Source: Hydrogenovibrio marinus (GTDB lineage Bacteria > Pseudomonadota > Gammaproteobacteria > Thiomicrospirales > Thiomicrospiraceae). Taken from it: a stretch of DNA of 64,000 nt. Positions 48,721 to 56,865 of the stretch are shown here, in pieces; positions within the stretch are counted from its first letter, which is position 1; every line of letters starts with the position of its first letter. Position numbers and translations under genes: made by a program. The stretch is taken from the NCBI RefSeq assembly GCF_013340845.1, contig NZ_AP020335.1, positions 124,001 through 188,000 of the forward strand, read 5' to 3'. The notes beneath the pieces were generated by a model. The model was given only the letters and a program-made list of their open reading frames with translations, ran no database searches and was not told where the DNA came from.

Positions 48721-48738
48721 AAAATCTACCAGGTTGGG
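48721..48738 (-). repeat. 18-base genomic word, single near copy (17/18) between convergent genes
   Basis: AAAATCTACCAGGTTGGG, one change from the exact reverse complement, between convergent aroE and the MgtC-family gene. No inverted partner lies beside it. Confidence 0.75.
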
Positions 48739-48785
48739 TAGGTAAGCTTAAACAAGCTAATTTAATTCCGCTCAGTAAAACCAAC

Positions 48786-50045
48786 TTAATAAAACCAACC
48801 CAGTGCAATTGTAATTAATCCAAAAATGGCTAGCCAAGTGGCGCTATGCTTGCCCACTTTGGGTTCGGCAATAGCGTAAGCGTAAACCGCCTTCAGCAAG
48901 TTATTGGAGCCTGCGGCAATCAGAACAGCACTGGCAATCATGCCACTTGTTGCATGGTAATGACCGTTTAGCAATGAAAGTACGAATGGATCAATATCGG
49001 TAAACCCGACCACCAAAGACAAATAGCGCAAACCTTCCTCGCCAAAATGTTGTGTCACCGCTTGAGTAATGATGGCCATCATCACAAACAGTCCAGCAAA
49101 TACAAATGCGATTTTTAGCTCAAGCGGGTTGTTGTGTGCGTTTGTGTCCATCTGTTGCTGCGTGGCACGGCGACCTTCCAGGCGGTCGTAAACGATGGTT
49201 GCCAAAAACACGAGTATCGCCAAGCCTACCATTGGCTTCCATAGTGCCAGTGCCACTTGCCAATTGAACACGGCAGCAATTCCAAGCAATCTCAAGTACA
49301 TTAATCCAGTGGCAATTAAAATGGCGCCTGTCATTTTGTAGCTGAATCTTGGGTGTAGCATAGATTTTTTACTCAGCGCAACTGTGGTTGCAGTTGAAGA
49401 GTAGATGCCGCCAAAGATCCCGGTCAGTAACACGCCTTGGTTGGGAAAAAAGTAGCGTTGCGATACATATCCAAGGTAAGAGATGGAGGATACAACGACA
49501 ACCGCGAGCCAGATTTTGAATGGTGAGACCGGAATCCAGTGGCTGATGACGTCTTGCGGTAGCAGGGGCAAAATGACAATACTGAGCAAAATTAGTTTTG
49601 CCAGTGTTGTGATCTCGCTGGTGTCCAGTTTGGAAACCGCTTCGTTGATAGCGGCTTTGGAACCCAAAAGTAACACGCTAATGACAAAAATACTGGCAAG
49701 CACCCACAGAGGTTGGGTCATCACAAGGGGGGCATAGCTATAGGTGAGCGCCCATACAAGGTAACTTAAGACCCCACTTCGTTGAGCTTCAAGTTTACGC
49801 CAGTAGAGCAAAAGATAGATGGCGGTTAATGCAAGGAACCCGGCTAAAAACAGATTTGGGTCGATAAGGTAAAAGACAAATCCGAGCAGCCCGGTGAACG
49901 CATAGGTGCGGATGGTGCCGAAGGAATGCTGTTTGTCATCAGGATGATATTGTTGGTGGTAATCTCTCATTTCCAGCCCGGTCAAGAAGCTGAAAAGTAG
50001 TACTAAAATCAACTGTCCCCAAAGCGCATGCTGCAACACAATCAT
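48786..50045 (-). CDS. MgtC/SapB family membrane protein with DUF4010
   Basis: A 419-residue polytopic membrane protein. The N-terminal part (LILVLLFSFLTGLEM, then YAFTGLLGFVFYLI) resembles MgtC/SapB proteins; the long C-terminal part matches the DUF4010 pattern (GIFGGIYSSTATTVALSKKS, DPFVLSLL). About a dozen hydrophobic segments are visible. Transport substrate unknown; MgtC relatives are tied to magnesium stress. Confidence 0.8.
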   Translation of the reverse strand: MIVLQHALWGQLILVLLFSFLTGLEMRDYHQQYHPDDKQHSFGTIRTYAFTGLLGFVFYLIDPNLFLAGFLALTAIYLLLYWRKLEAQRSGVLSYLVWALTYSYAPLVMTQPLWVLASIFVISVLLLGSKAAINEAVSKLDTSEITTLAKLILLSIVILPLLPQDVISHWIPVSPFKIWLAVVVVSSISYLGYVSQRYFFPNQGVLLTGIFGGIYSSTATTVALSKKSMLHPRFSYKMTGAILIATGLMYLRLLGIAAVFNWQVALALWKPMVGLAILVFLATIVYDRLEGRRATQQQMDTNAHNNPLELKIAFVFAGLFVMMAIITQAVTQHFGEEGLRYLSLVVGFTDIDPFVLSLLNGHYHATSGMIASAVLIAAGSNNLLKAVYAYAIAEPKVGKHSATWLAIFGLITIALGWFY

Positions 50046-50092
50046 TGATGGGTCTCTCTTGTCTTAATTATATTGAGAATCTGGCAGATTAG

Positions 50093-50632
50093 TTAAAGTG
50101 GTTTAACTTGAGTCTGGAACTCATTTTTCAACTTGACGTAGTGTTCAGCCGAATACTTGAAAAACGCTTTTTCTTCATCCGTCAAAGGGCGTGCTTGCTT
50201 GACGGGTGATCCAACATAAAGATAACCACTTTCCAGTATTTTTCCCGGCGGAACCAAACTGTTGGCACCGACCAATACATGCTTTTGCACCACGGCATTA
50301 TCCAGCACCACGGCACCCATGCCAATCAAACTTTCATCTTCAATAATGCAACCGTGCAATACGGCGTTATGACCTACAGTAACATCCTTGCCGACAATGC
50401 ACTTTGACCCTCTGGTTAAAGGGGATTCGTGTGTGGTGTGAACAACGGCGCCATCTTGAATATTGGTGCGGTCACCGATTTTGATATCGTTGACATCACC
50501 GCGAAGCGTTGCATTTGGCCAAATGCTGACGTTTTCACCCAGTTCACACTTTCCGATAACAACAGCGGAGTCATCGACCCAGCTTTCTTTGCCAATGATA
50601 GGAGAGATAGAATTGTAGGTTCTTAAAGCCAT
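50093..50632 (-). CDS. Gamma-carbonic-anhydrase-like hexapeptide-repeat protein
   Basis: A left-handed beta-helix protein of 179 residues (YrdA/PaaY type). Three zinc-ligand-like histidines are in place: His65 (VVHTTH), His88 (VGHNAVLH) and His93. Many homologues bind zinc but show little carbonic anhydrase activity when tested. Ends near a 10-base fragment of the genomic word (50081-50090) that is too short to count as a copy. Confidence 0.88.
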   Translation of the reverse strand: MALRTYNSISPIIGKESWVDDSAVVIGKCELGENVSIWPNATLRGDVNDIKIGDRTNIQDGAVVHTTHESPLTRGSKCIVGKDVTVGHNAVLHGCIIEDESLIGMGAVVLDNAVVQKHVLVGANSLVPPGKILESGYLYVGSPVKQARPLTDEEKAFFKYSAEHYVKLKNEFQTQVKPL

Positions 50633-50670
50633 GGCTATTCCTTGGTTTTTGTAACATCTTTGTGCGATTT

Positions 50671-50676
50671 ATTATA
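50671..50676 (-). promoter_or_regulatory. Candidate -10 element for the gamma-carbonic-anhydrase-like gene
   Basis: Perfect TATAAT on the reverse strand about 40 bases before the start codon; the -35 is not convincing. Confidence 0.35.
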
Positions 50677-50899
50677 CGGGTTTGAAATCTTTCAGTTTTG
50701 TAAATGATGGTAGCTAGCGAAAGTGGGAGGGTTATTGGTTGAAATTTCAGGACTTTTTTTGTGGATTAAAGTATTATTAAACCATAAAATAATGTTTATT
50801 TATCAGGGCTAGGAATTTTTGAATTGTTGTGTATGCATCTTGACTATTAAGATAAAGCTGCATTTAAGACACAGTTGGAGATTTCAAGTGGAGACGAAA

Positions 50900-51280
50900 A
50901 TGGATTCAATGATTTCGGTAAAAAATAGAGACTTTTATTCAGATAGAACAACTTCACTTGAGAATTCAGACAAGCGACAAACAGTCAGAGTCGCTTCCAA
51001 CCGACCGGTGGTGATGAAGGTTAATGACTCAACAATTTTTGCGACTATGACTGATTTCTCAAAACATGGTTTGGGCTTTATCGCTATGTATCAGTTGGAC
51101 CGTAATGAAACGGTTGAAGTGCATTTTGATATTCCTTTTAAAAATGGCTTTAAAAGCTTCTTGTTTAACGCTCACGTAAAGCATTGCATTGATTTATTCG
51201 ACAAAAGTCATATTGGTGTTAGGCTGGACATTGAAGAAAATGAATACAGTCAGTTGTTCGATAAAATTATTGCGACCTGA
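50900..51280 (+). CDS. PilZ-domain protein, probable c-di-GMP receptor
   Basis: A single PilZ domain of 126 residues. The ligand-binding motifs are visible: RQTVR (RxxxR) and DFSKHGLG (D/NxSxxG). An upstream TTG at 50819 would add a poorly conserved stretch; ATG 50900 has GGAG six bases upstream and is preferred. It lies before the secretion locus but is separated from it by a hairpin. Confidence 0.85.
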   Translation: MDSMISVKNRDFYSDRTTSLENSDKRQTVRVASNRPVVMKVNDSTIFATMTDFSKHGLGFIAMYQLDRNETVEVHFDIPFKNGFKSFLFNAHVKHCIDLFDKSHIGVRLDIEENEYSQLFDKIIAT

Positions 51281-51321
51281 ATGGTGAATCGCTAAAAATC
51301 TAAATTTTTCATGTAATTAGC

Positions 51322-51353
51322 GATACAAAATCTTTATGTAAAGGTTTTGTATC
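51322..51353. terminator. Long hairpin between the PilZ gene and the secretion locus
   Basis: GATACAAAATCTTTA, loop TG, TAAAGGTTTTGTATC: 15 bp with one G-U-type mismatch. T-rich sequence follows (CTTATTTC). Likely the PilZ terminator; it also overlaps the place where a -35 for the next gene would be. Confidence 0.6.
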
Positions 51354-51367
51354 CTTATTTCTTCGTA

Positions 51368-51373
51368 TATACT
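51368..51373 (+). promoter_or_regulatory. Candidate -10 element for the Slam-like/FecR locus
   Basis: TATACT, about 95 bases before the first start codon of the locus. The -35 region falls in the right arm of the preceding hairpin and is weak (TTTTGT). Confidence 0.3.
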
Positions 51374-51468
51374 CTTACACTTAAGACGTAATCTGAATTT
51401 GCGGGCACTAAACTACACAAAAAAATAAGCAAAACAGGTGCGTTTGAGGTGGGTACTAAGAGTTTTTC

Positions 51469-52800
51469 ATGAAAAAAATTTCATATTTCCTTTTTTTGTC
51501 GTTTTTGTTGCCGTCATTCAAGGCAATGGCTGCTGTTGATTTTCAATCGGCACTTCAGTTATATAAAGACAAACACTATGAAAAAGCTTATGAAGCCTTT
51601 TTGACGTTGGCTGACTCCGATTACACCAATGTCGACTACAACTACTATCTCGCGCGCGCCGCTTTTTTTGTTAAAGAATACAACGAAGCCATTTCCGCCT
51701 ATGAACGTATTTTGATTCAATATCCGAACAATGCGCGTTCCAAACTAGAATTGGGGCGCCTCTACTATGAAATGCATCGTTATACCGAAGCACGCAAATA
51801 TTTAAATGACGTCTTGAAGACAGATGCTCCCCAAGCGGTAAAAAATAACATTCGGTATTACTTAGCCAGAATGGATCAGGATGGCGAAAAACCTACGTTG
51901 AATACGGTGAAGGCAACCCTGTTGGGATCAGTCTTCTATGATTCAAATTTAAATTACTCTCCAGAGTCGGATCAAATGATCCTTCCCTCTGGAAGTTTGA
52001 AGTCTGCTGCGGACATCGGCGCATGGGGTTCTGAGCAGATGTTGGTGCTTAACCATCGTTACGAAAATCCAAACAAACAGAGTTATGCCTGGTTGAATGA
52101 TTTTGTTCTCTACAACAAAGCCTCTCCCGGCAACAGTGAATACAATATTCTGTATGGAAGTTACTCCCCGGCATTATCGTTTCAGCATGACAGATGGACG
52201 TTGGATGCCGGGGTAACCGTTGACGGCATGAACTATGGTAAAAACCCGTATATGATGTCTTACGGTATTTCGCCGAAGGCGACTTACATGCCGAATTTGA
52301 CGGAGTATTTTACGACCCAGTTCAGGTTCTTAAAGCGTGACTATCAAACCAATAGCACGAAACCTAAAGATTCCAAATTTGCACAAATCAGCACCCTATA
52401 TCAAAAACGAGTCGGCCCGTTGTTTTCTTGGTATGGGCAGGCTGTACTTGAAAGAGAAACTGCCGATGCTGCACCGACAACACTCGTCAATGTTGACTAC
52501 CATCAACTTGGTTTGAAGGCCGGTGTTGCCTATTTGCTTCCTCAAAACCTCACATTGTCCGGTACGTTTGGTTATCAGGATAAATTGTTTGAGAATGTCG
52601 ACCGCCTAACAAAGAATTTTGGCGGAGGAGATGTTAATCAGCACGATAAGCGTTATTACGCTGAAGTGACTTTATCAAAAGATTTCGCTAAGAACGTTAC
52701 CGCTCAACTACGCGCCAGTCGAGTTCACAATGACTCGAACTTATCTGTTTACGCTTATCAGAAAAGTCTTTACACCTTCAACGTTATGAAGCGGTTTTAG
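51469..52800 (+). CDS. Slam-like (DUF560, type XI secretion) outer-membrane protein, copy 1
   Basis: A 443-residue exported protein. Signal peptide to about residue 21, then TPR helices (about 24-150, e.g. YYLARAAFFVKEYNEAISAY), then a region of repeated amphipathic beta strands ending in the aromatic residue of NVMKRF, as in outer-membrane barrels. An N-terminal TPR part plus a C-terminal barrel, with a GSVFYDSNLNYSP junction, is the layout of Slam proteins, which move cargo to the cell surface. The next gene, ten bases later, encodes a matching cargo-type protein. Copy 2 lies at 54109. Confidence 0.65.
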   Translation: MKKISYFLFLSFLLPSFKAMAAVDFQSALQLYKDKHYEKAYEAFLTLADSDYTNVDYNYYLARAAFFVKEYNEAISAYERILIQYPNNARSKLELGRLYYEMHRYTEARKYLNDVLKTDAPQAVKNNIRYYLARMDQDGEKPTLNTVKATLLGSVFYDSNLNYSPESDQMILPSGSLKSAADIGAWGSEQMLVLNHRYENPNKQSYAWLNDFVLYNKASPGNSEYNILYGSYSPALSFQHDRWTLDAGVTVDGMNYGKNPYMMSYGISPKATYMPNLTEYFTTQFRFLKRDYQTNSTKPKDSKFAQISTLYQKRVGPLFSWYGQAVLERETADAAPTTLVNVDYHQLGLKAGVAYLLPQNLTLSGTFGYQDKLFENVDRLTKNFGGGDVNQHDKRYYAEVTLSKDFAKNVTAQLRASRVHNDSNLSVYAYQKSLYTFNVMKRF

Positions 52801-52809
52801 GAGGGTGTT

Positions 52810-54051
52810 ATGTTAAGAATGACAATGTTCGTTTTGACCCTAGTGCTTAGCTTTCAAGCTTTAGCTTCTATCGGGAAAATTTCTGCTGTTCGTGGAGAAG
52901 CGCACTTCCTTCGTGGTGCTCAGGAAGTAGTGATTAATGTTGGTGATATGGTTGAAGAAAAAGACCGAATTAAAACTGGCGCAAATACTCAGGTTCAAGT
53001 TGTGTTCAATGACAGAACCATCGTTACGATCGGAAAGAGTACTGATTTCTCAATTCCCCAGTATGTTTATGGGGATGCTGATACCTCTAAAGCCCAATTT
53101 AACCTTGCCAAGGGTGTTTTTAAATCCATTTCAGGTAGGATCGGTAAGTTGGCTCCTCAACGTTTTAAAATCAAGACGGCGACTTCCACTATTGGAATCA
53201 GGGGGACGACCTATATTGTACGAGTCGTTGGCTCGGAAACCAGTTTGGCGACATTGAACGGTGCAACCTATATGGAACTCAATAGTGGTAAGACCTATGA
53301 TGTGCCTGCCGGAAAAGAATTGGTTTATAACATTGATACCGGAAAAGTCACTCTTCAGGATGTGTCGTCAACCTCAGTTTCAGTAAATACAGGCACTATC
53401 GGTGATGATAAAACTAAAACTGCTGATAATGAAAGTGATGGGGGCTCAGGAACCGATGGCGGTGGCACGACAGACGAAGCTCAGAATACAGTAGAGACCA
53501 ACACCTCTACGACCCAGACAACTTCACAAAATGTTGAGACAGAAGACAAGAAAGTCAAAGTAGCTGCTGGATCGGATTCCTATACATCTTATGGTTATTG
53601 GCTTGACAAGACGACTCAAGAAAGAAGTTCGCCTTATTCTGAACCTTTATCGGGTGTGAGTTTGACGCCTAATATGCAGGCTGTTTTAGATGGCATTGGC
53701 TCGCAGTCCTCTTTGACTTATTCGGGGAACTTAACTGTTTTTTCAGGTTCGTACAATGCATCAGGAACGATTAACATGACCATTTCAGGATACTCAAAAG
53801 ACGTTTCCGGGAATATGACATTTACACTAAATGGTGTTCAGTGGAGACCGTATTTTGATAGTGGAACAATAAACGCTAGCAGCAGTAGTTTCAGCTCGAC
53901 ATCCTTTTATGATGGAAGTGAGTCAGGGGCGAGCTATAGCGGTAGTATTAATGGAAAATTTTATGGCTCCAATGCTAATGGTGTTGGTGGAACATTTGAT
54001 GTGACGAGAAATAGAACCAAAGCAGAAGGATCTTATGCGGCGAAGCAATAA
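52810..54051 (+). CDS. Secreted FecR-domain protein with TbpB-like C-terminal barrel, copy 1
   Basis: A 413-residue exported protein. The signal peptide (1-19, ALA|S) has no lipobox cysteine, so it is not a lipoprotein. FecR domain at about 45-190 (IKTATSTIGIRGTTYIVRV); a Gly/Thr/Asp-rich linker at about 195-250; then a strand-rich domain with GKFYGSNANGVGGTF at 382-396, the hallmark of TbpB-like barrels. That barrel is the part recognised by Slam translocators in known cases. Function of the secreted protein (ligand binding or signalling) is not known. Confidence 0.65.
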   Translation: MLRMTMFVLTLVLSFQALASIGKISAVRGEAHFLRGAQEVVINVGDMVEEKDRIKTGANTQVQVVFNDRTIVTIGKSTDFSIPQYVYGDADTSKAQFNLAKGVFKSISGRIGKLAPQRFKIKTATSTIGIRGTTYIVRVVGSETSLATLNGATYMELNSGKTYDVPAGKELVYNIDTGKVTLQDVSSTSVSVNTGTIGDDKTKTADNESDGGSGTDGGGTTDEAQNTVETNTSTTQTTSQNVETEDKKVKVAAGSDSYTSYGYWLDKTTQERSSPYSEPLSGVSLTPNMQAVLDGIGSQSSLTYSGNLTVFSGSYNASGTINMTISGYSKDVSGNMTFTLNGVQWRPYFDSGTINASSSSFSSTSFYDGSESGASYSGSINGKFYGSNANGVGGTFDVTRNRTKAEGSYAAKQ

Positions 54052-54108
54052 AACGGAAGTGTGTTCAGATGCGGCGAGCCGTCATGGTGAGATGTTGGTG
54101 AATCATTC

Positions 54109-55452
54109 ATGAAAAAATGGATATGGGGGGTTGTTGCCAGCACTGTTGTTTTGGTTCAAGGTCAAGCCTATGCAGGCGATGTCCAAGCAACGGTCAGTTA
54201 TACTCAAGCCTTAGAGCTGTATAAACAAAAAAAATATCAGGCATCGTACCAAGCGTTTTTACAGTTGGTTTCCACTGATTATGGAAATGTTAATTACAAC
54301 TACTACTTGGGGCGTTCCGCTTTTTTTATAAAAGATTACCATGAGGCCATTGGGTCTTATGAGCGTATTCTGATCAGTTACCCTCATAACCAACGTGCCA
54401 AGCTAGAACTGGGTCGCATGTATTATGAACTCGGTGACTTTGTTCAATCAAAACGCTATTTGATGGAGGTGTTGGACTCAAACGCACCTGAAACAGTGAA
54501 GAATAATATTCGTGTTTATCTGGCTAGAATGAGTGCTATAGATAATAAACCGCATAATTCCGTCAGAGCGACGTTGCTTGGGTCGGTGTTTTACGATTCA
54601 AATTTGAATTATTCACCGCAGTCCGACAACTTTCAACTGCCGAGTGGAACATTGAATTTCCCTTCGGATATTGGCGCGTGGGGTTCCGAGCAGATGTTGA
54701 CGGTTAATCACCGTTACGACAACCCAAAGAAGTATGGGTTTGCGTTTAAAAACGATGTCACGCTTTATAACCGTTGGTTACCGAACCAGACAGATTACAA
54801 CATTTTGTTTGGTAGCTATATGCCCGCGTTGTCGTGGCATAAGAAAGGGTGGACAACCGATGCGGCACTGTATGTAGATGACATGACCTATGGTAAGAAC
54901 CCGTATTTAATGTCATATGGTATTGCTCCGACAATCAGTTATATGCCGGATTTGACTCAGTTTGTTTCGACGCAGTTCAAGTTGCTGAAAAAGGACTACC
55001 AGTCAAGTGTCTACCGTGATCGTGATGCACAGTATATGCAACTGGCAATGTTGTATCAGAAACGAATAGGGGCATTATGGACGTGGTATGGACAAGGTGT
55101 CGTCGAGAGTGAACAAAAACAGCGTAGTTCAGACACGGTGAATGTCGACTACCAGGCGTTGACGGCTCGACTGGGGATGAACTATCTCTTCCCGAAAGGC
55201 TATAGTGCTGGCATTTTGGGAGAGTATCAACAGAAACAATATTTGCAAGATGATTTCTGGCTGAAAAGCTTAAGTGGTGCCAACAAGCGTCAAACAGATA
55301 CCAAATTGACCTTGACTGCTACACTCACCAAAGACATTCAACAGACATTGTCCGCACAGTTGAAGTTGTCTGTTGTGCAAAACAACTCTACGATTAAGAT
55401 TTATGAATATCAGAAAAATGTGGTGACACTTAATCTGATTAAACGTTTTTAG
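54109..55452 (+). CDS. Slam-like outer-membrane protein, copy 2
   Basis: A 447-residue paralogue of the 51469 gene with the same order: signal peptide, TPR part (YNYYLGRSAFFIKDYHEAIGSY), GSVFYDSNLNYSP junction, and a barrel ending NLIKRF. The two proteins are similar along their full length yet differ at many positions in the barrel, so the duplication is old enough for specialisation. The gap to the preceding gene is 57 bases with no terminator, so one long transcript is likely. Confidence 0.65.
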   Translation: MKKWIWGVVASTVVLVQGQAYAGDVQATVSYTQALELYKQKKYQASYQAFLQLVSTDYGNVNYNYYLGRSAFFIKDYHEAIGSYERILISYPHNQRAKLELGRMYYELGDFVQSKRYLMEVLDSNAPETVKNNIRVYLARMSAIDNKPHNSVRATLLGSVFYDSNLNYSPQSDNFQLPSGTLNFPSDIGAWGSEQMLTVNHRYDNPKKYGFAFKNDVTLYNRWLPNQTDYNILFGSYMPALSWHKKGWTTDAALYVDDMTYGKNPYLMSYGIAPTISYMPDLTQFVSTQFKLLKKDYQSSVYRDRDAQYMQLAMLYQKRIGALWTWYGQGVVESEQKQRSSDTVNVDYQALTARLGMNYLFPKGYSAGILGEYQQKQYLQDDFWLKSLSGANKRQTDTKLTLTATLTKDIQQTLSAQLKLSVVQNNSTIKIYEYQKNVVTLNLIKRF

Positions 55453-55461
55453 GAGAAGCCG

Positions 55462-56832
55462 ATGTTGACTCGCTTTTTATTGATGATTTTGCTGGTGTTG
55501 TCGACACCGACATTCGCTTCTATTGCCAACGTTTCCGCTATCAAAGGTGATGCGGTCATCTTAAGAGGAGATCAAAAGTTGCCAATCCATCTCGGCGATG
55601 CGATTGAAGAAAAAGATCAAATCAAGACCAGTAATGAAACAAAGGTTCAGATTATCTTTAAAGACCGAACCATTGTAACGATTGGAAAAAACACGCTGTT
55701 TTCAGTGCCTGAATATGTCTACGGAGATGCCAAAACGTCAAAGGTCGAGTTTAAATTATCCAAGGGCGTCTTCAAATCAATGACCGGTAAAATCGGTGAA
55801 ATCGCCAAGCAACGTTTTAAGATCAAAACAGCCACGGCCACTATCGGTATTCGTGGAACCATCTACATTGTCCGTGTGCAGGGTGATAAAACACAGCTTT
55901 CCACCTTGGACGGCGCTACTTATATGCAATTGAACTCGAATGGTGCGGTGTATGATGTTCCTGCCGGGAAGTCGCTGGATTATGATGCTAAAACCGGAAA
56001 TGTCAGTGTGAAAGATCTGACCATTAAAACGGTTATGATTCAAAAAGACCCGCCACAATCAGAGAAAGATCAGTTGGCGGATGCGATTGAAGCTCAGACC
56101 GATGATGTTGGTAGTGGAAACGACTCCAACCCTTTAGGATTCAATGCCGGAGAAGGGTATATCACTGCTCGAACCAAAAATAAGGATAACCCAAACGATG
56201 TTTATCTGGAAGGGATGACAAATACTCAGTCGGTAGGTGATGACTTTGTGTCCTCCATGGTTGCTGACAGTAATTTGCCCACAGATACGGATGGGCAATT
56301 GAATCAAACCACCATCGCCATTCCTTACCAAGTGGTTGCCGGAAAAGACAGTTATAACGAATATGGTTACTGGGCGGATAAAAACTCTGCACAGTTGACG
56401 ACGCCGTTCACTAATCCACTGCCAGGCATTACCGAAACACCGGCGGCTACTATTAGTGGTTTTACGGGAAGCGCTGCGTATTCGGGCAATCTCGTAGCCA
56501 TTTCGGGTAGCAATCAGGCAACTGGAACACTATTGATGCAGGTAAATTTTGGCACAAACAAGGTCAGTGGTTCCATGACGAATTTGACCCTGGCTGGAAA
56601 CAAGTGGGATAACATTTTTACCAACGGAACAGTCTCCAGCTCTGGAGCAATTAGTGTTTCCAACTTCTCTTCCAGTGGTAATGTCTCAGGTATCACCGGC
56701 AGTTTAAACGGTAAGCTTTATGGTAATAATGCGCAAGGCGTGGCAGGTACCTTCAACTTGAGCGGAACAGCCGCTGGCGGAGGTAGCACCAGTATTTCCG
56801 GATCTTATGTTGGTCACGGCGGTGGGCCATAG
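55462..56832 (+). CDS. Secreted FecR-domain protein with TbpB-like C-terminal barrel, copy 2
   Basis: A 456-residue paralogue of the 52810 protein: signal peptide (1-19, TFA|S, no lipobox), FecR domain (IKTATATIGIRGTIYIVRV), a longer and different linker (about 195-290), then YGYWADK and GKLYGNNAQGVAGTF at 417-431. The N-terminal FecR part is much more conserved between the copies than the linker. It begins nine bases after its Slam-like partner and ends 33 bases before the cyclase. Confidence 0.65.
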   Translation: MLTRFLLMILLVLSTPTFASIANVSAIKGDAVILRGDQKLPIHLGDAIEEKDQIKTSNETKVQIIFKDRTIVTIGKNTLFSVPEYVYGDAKTSKVEFKLSKGVFKSMTGKIGEIAKQRFKIKTATATIGIRGTIYIVRVQGDKTQLSTLDGATYMQLNSNGAVYDVPAGKSLDYDAKTGNVSVKDLTIKTVMIQKDPPQSEKDQLADAIEAQTDDVGSGNDSNPLGFNAGEGYITARTKNKDNPNDVYLEGMTNTQSVGDDFVSSMVADSNLPTDTDGQLNQTTIAIPYQVVAGKDSYNEYGYWADKNSAQLTTPFTNPLPGITETPAATISGFTGSAAYSGNLVAISGSNQATGTLLMQVNFGTNKVSGSMTNLTLAGNKWDNIFTNGTVSSSGAISVSNFSSSGNVSGITGSLNGKLYGNNAQGVAGTFNLSGTAAGGGSTSISGSYVGHGGGP

Positions 56833-56865
56833 TCATTGTGATGATAGAAAGCTGGGAGTTGGCGC

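Noticed and set aside
50081-50090. CTGGCAGATT just downstream of the gamma-carbonic-anhydrase-like gene
   Set aside because: Ten of eighteen bases only and the left part of the word is missing; could be a remnant but cannot be distinguished from chance.
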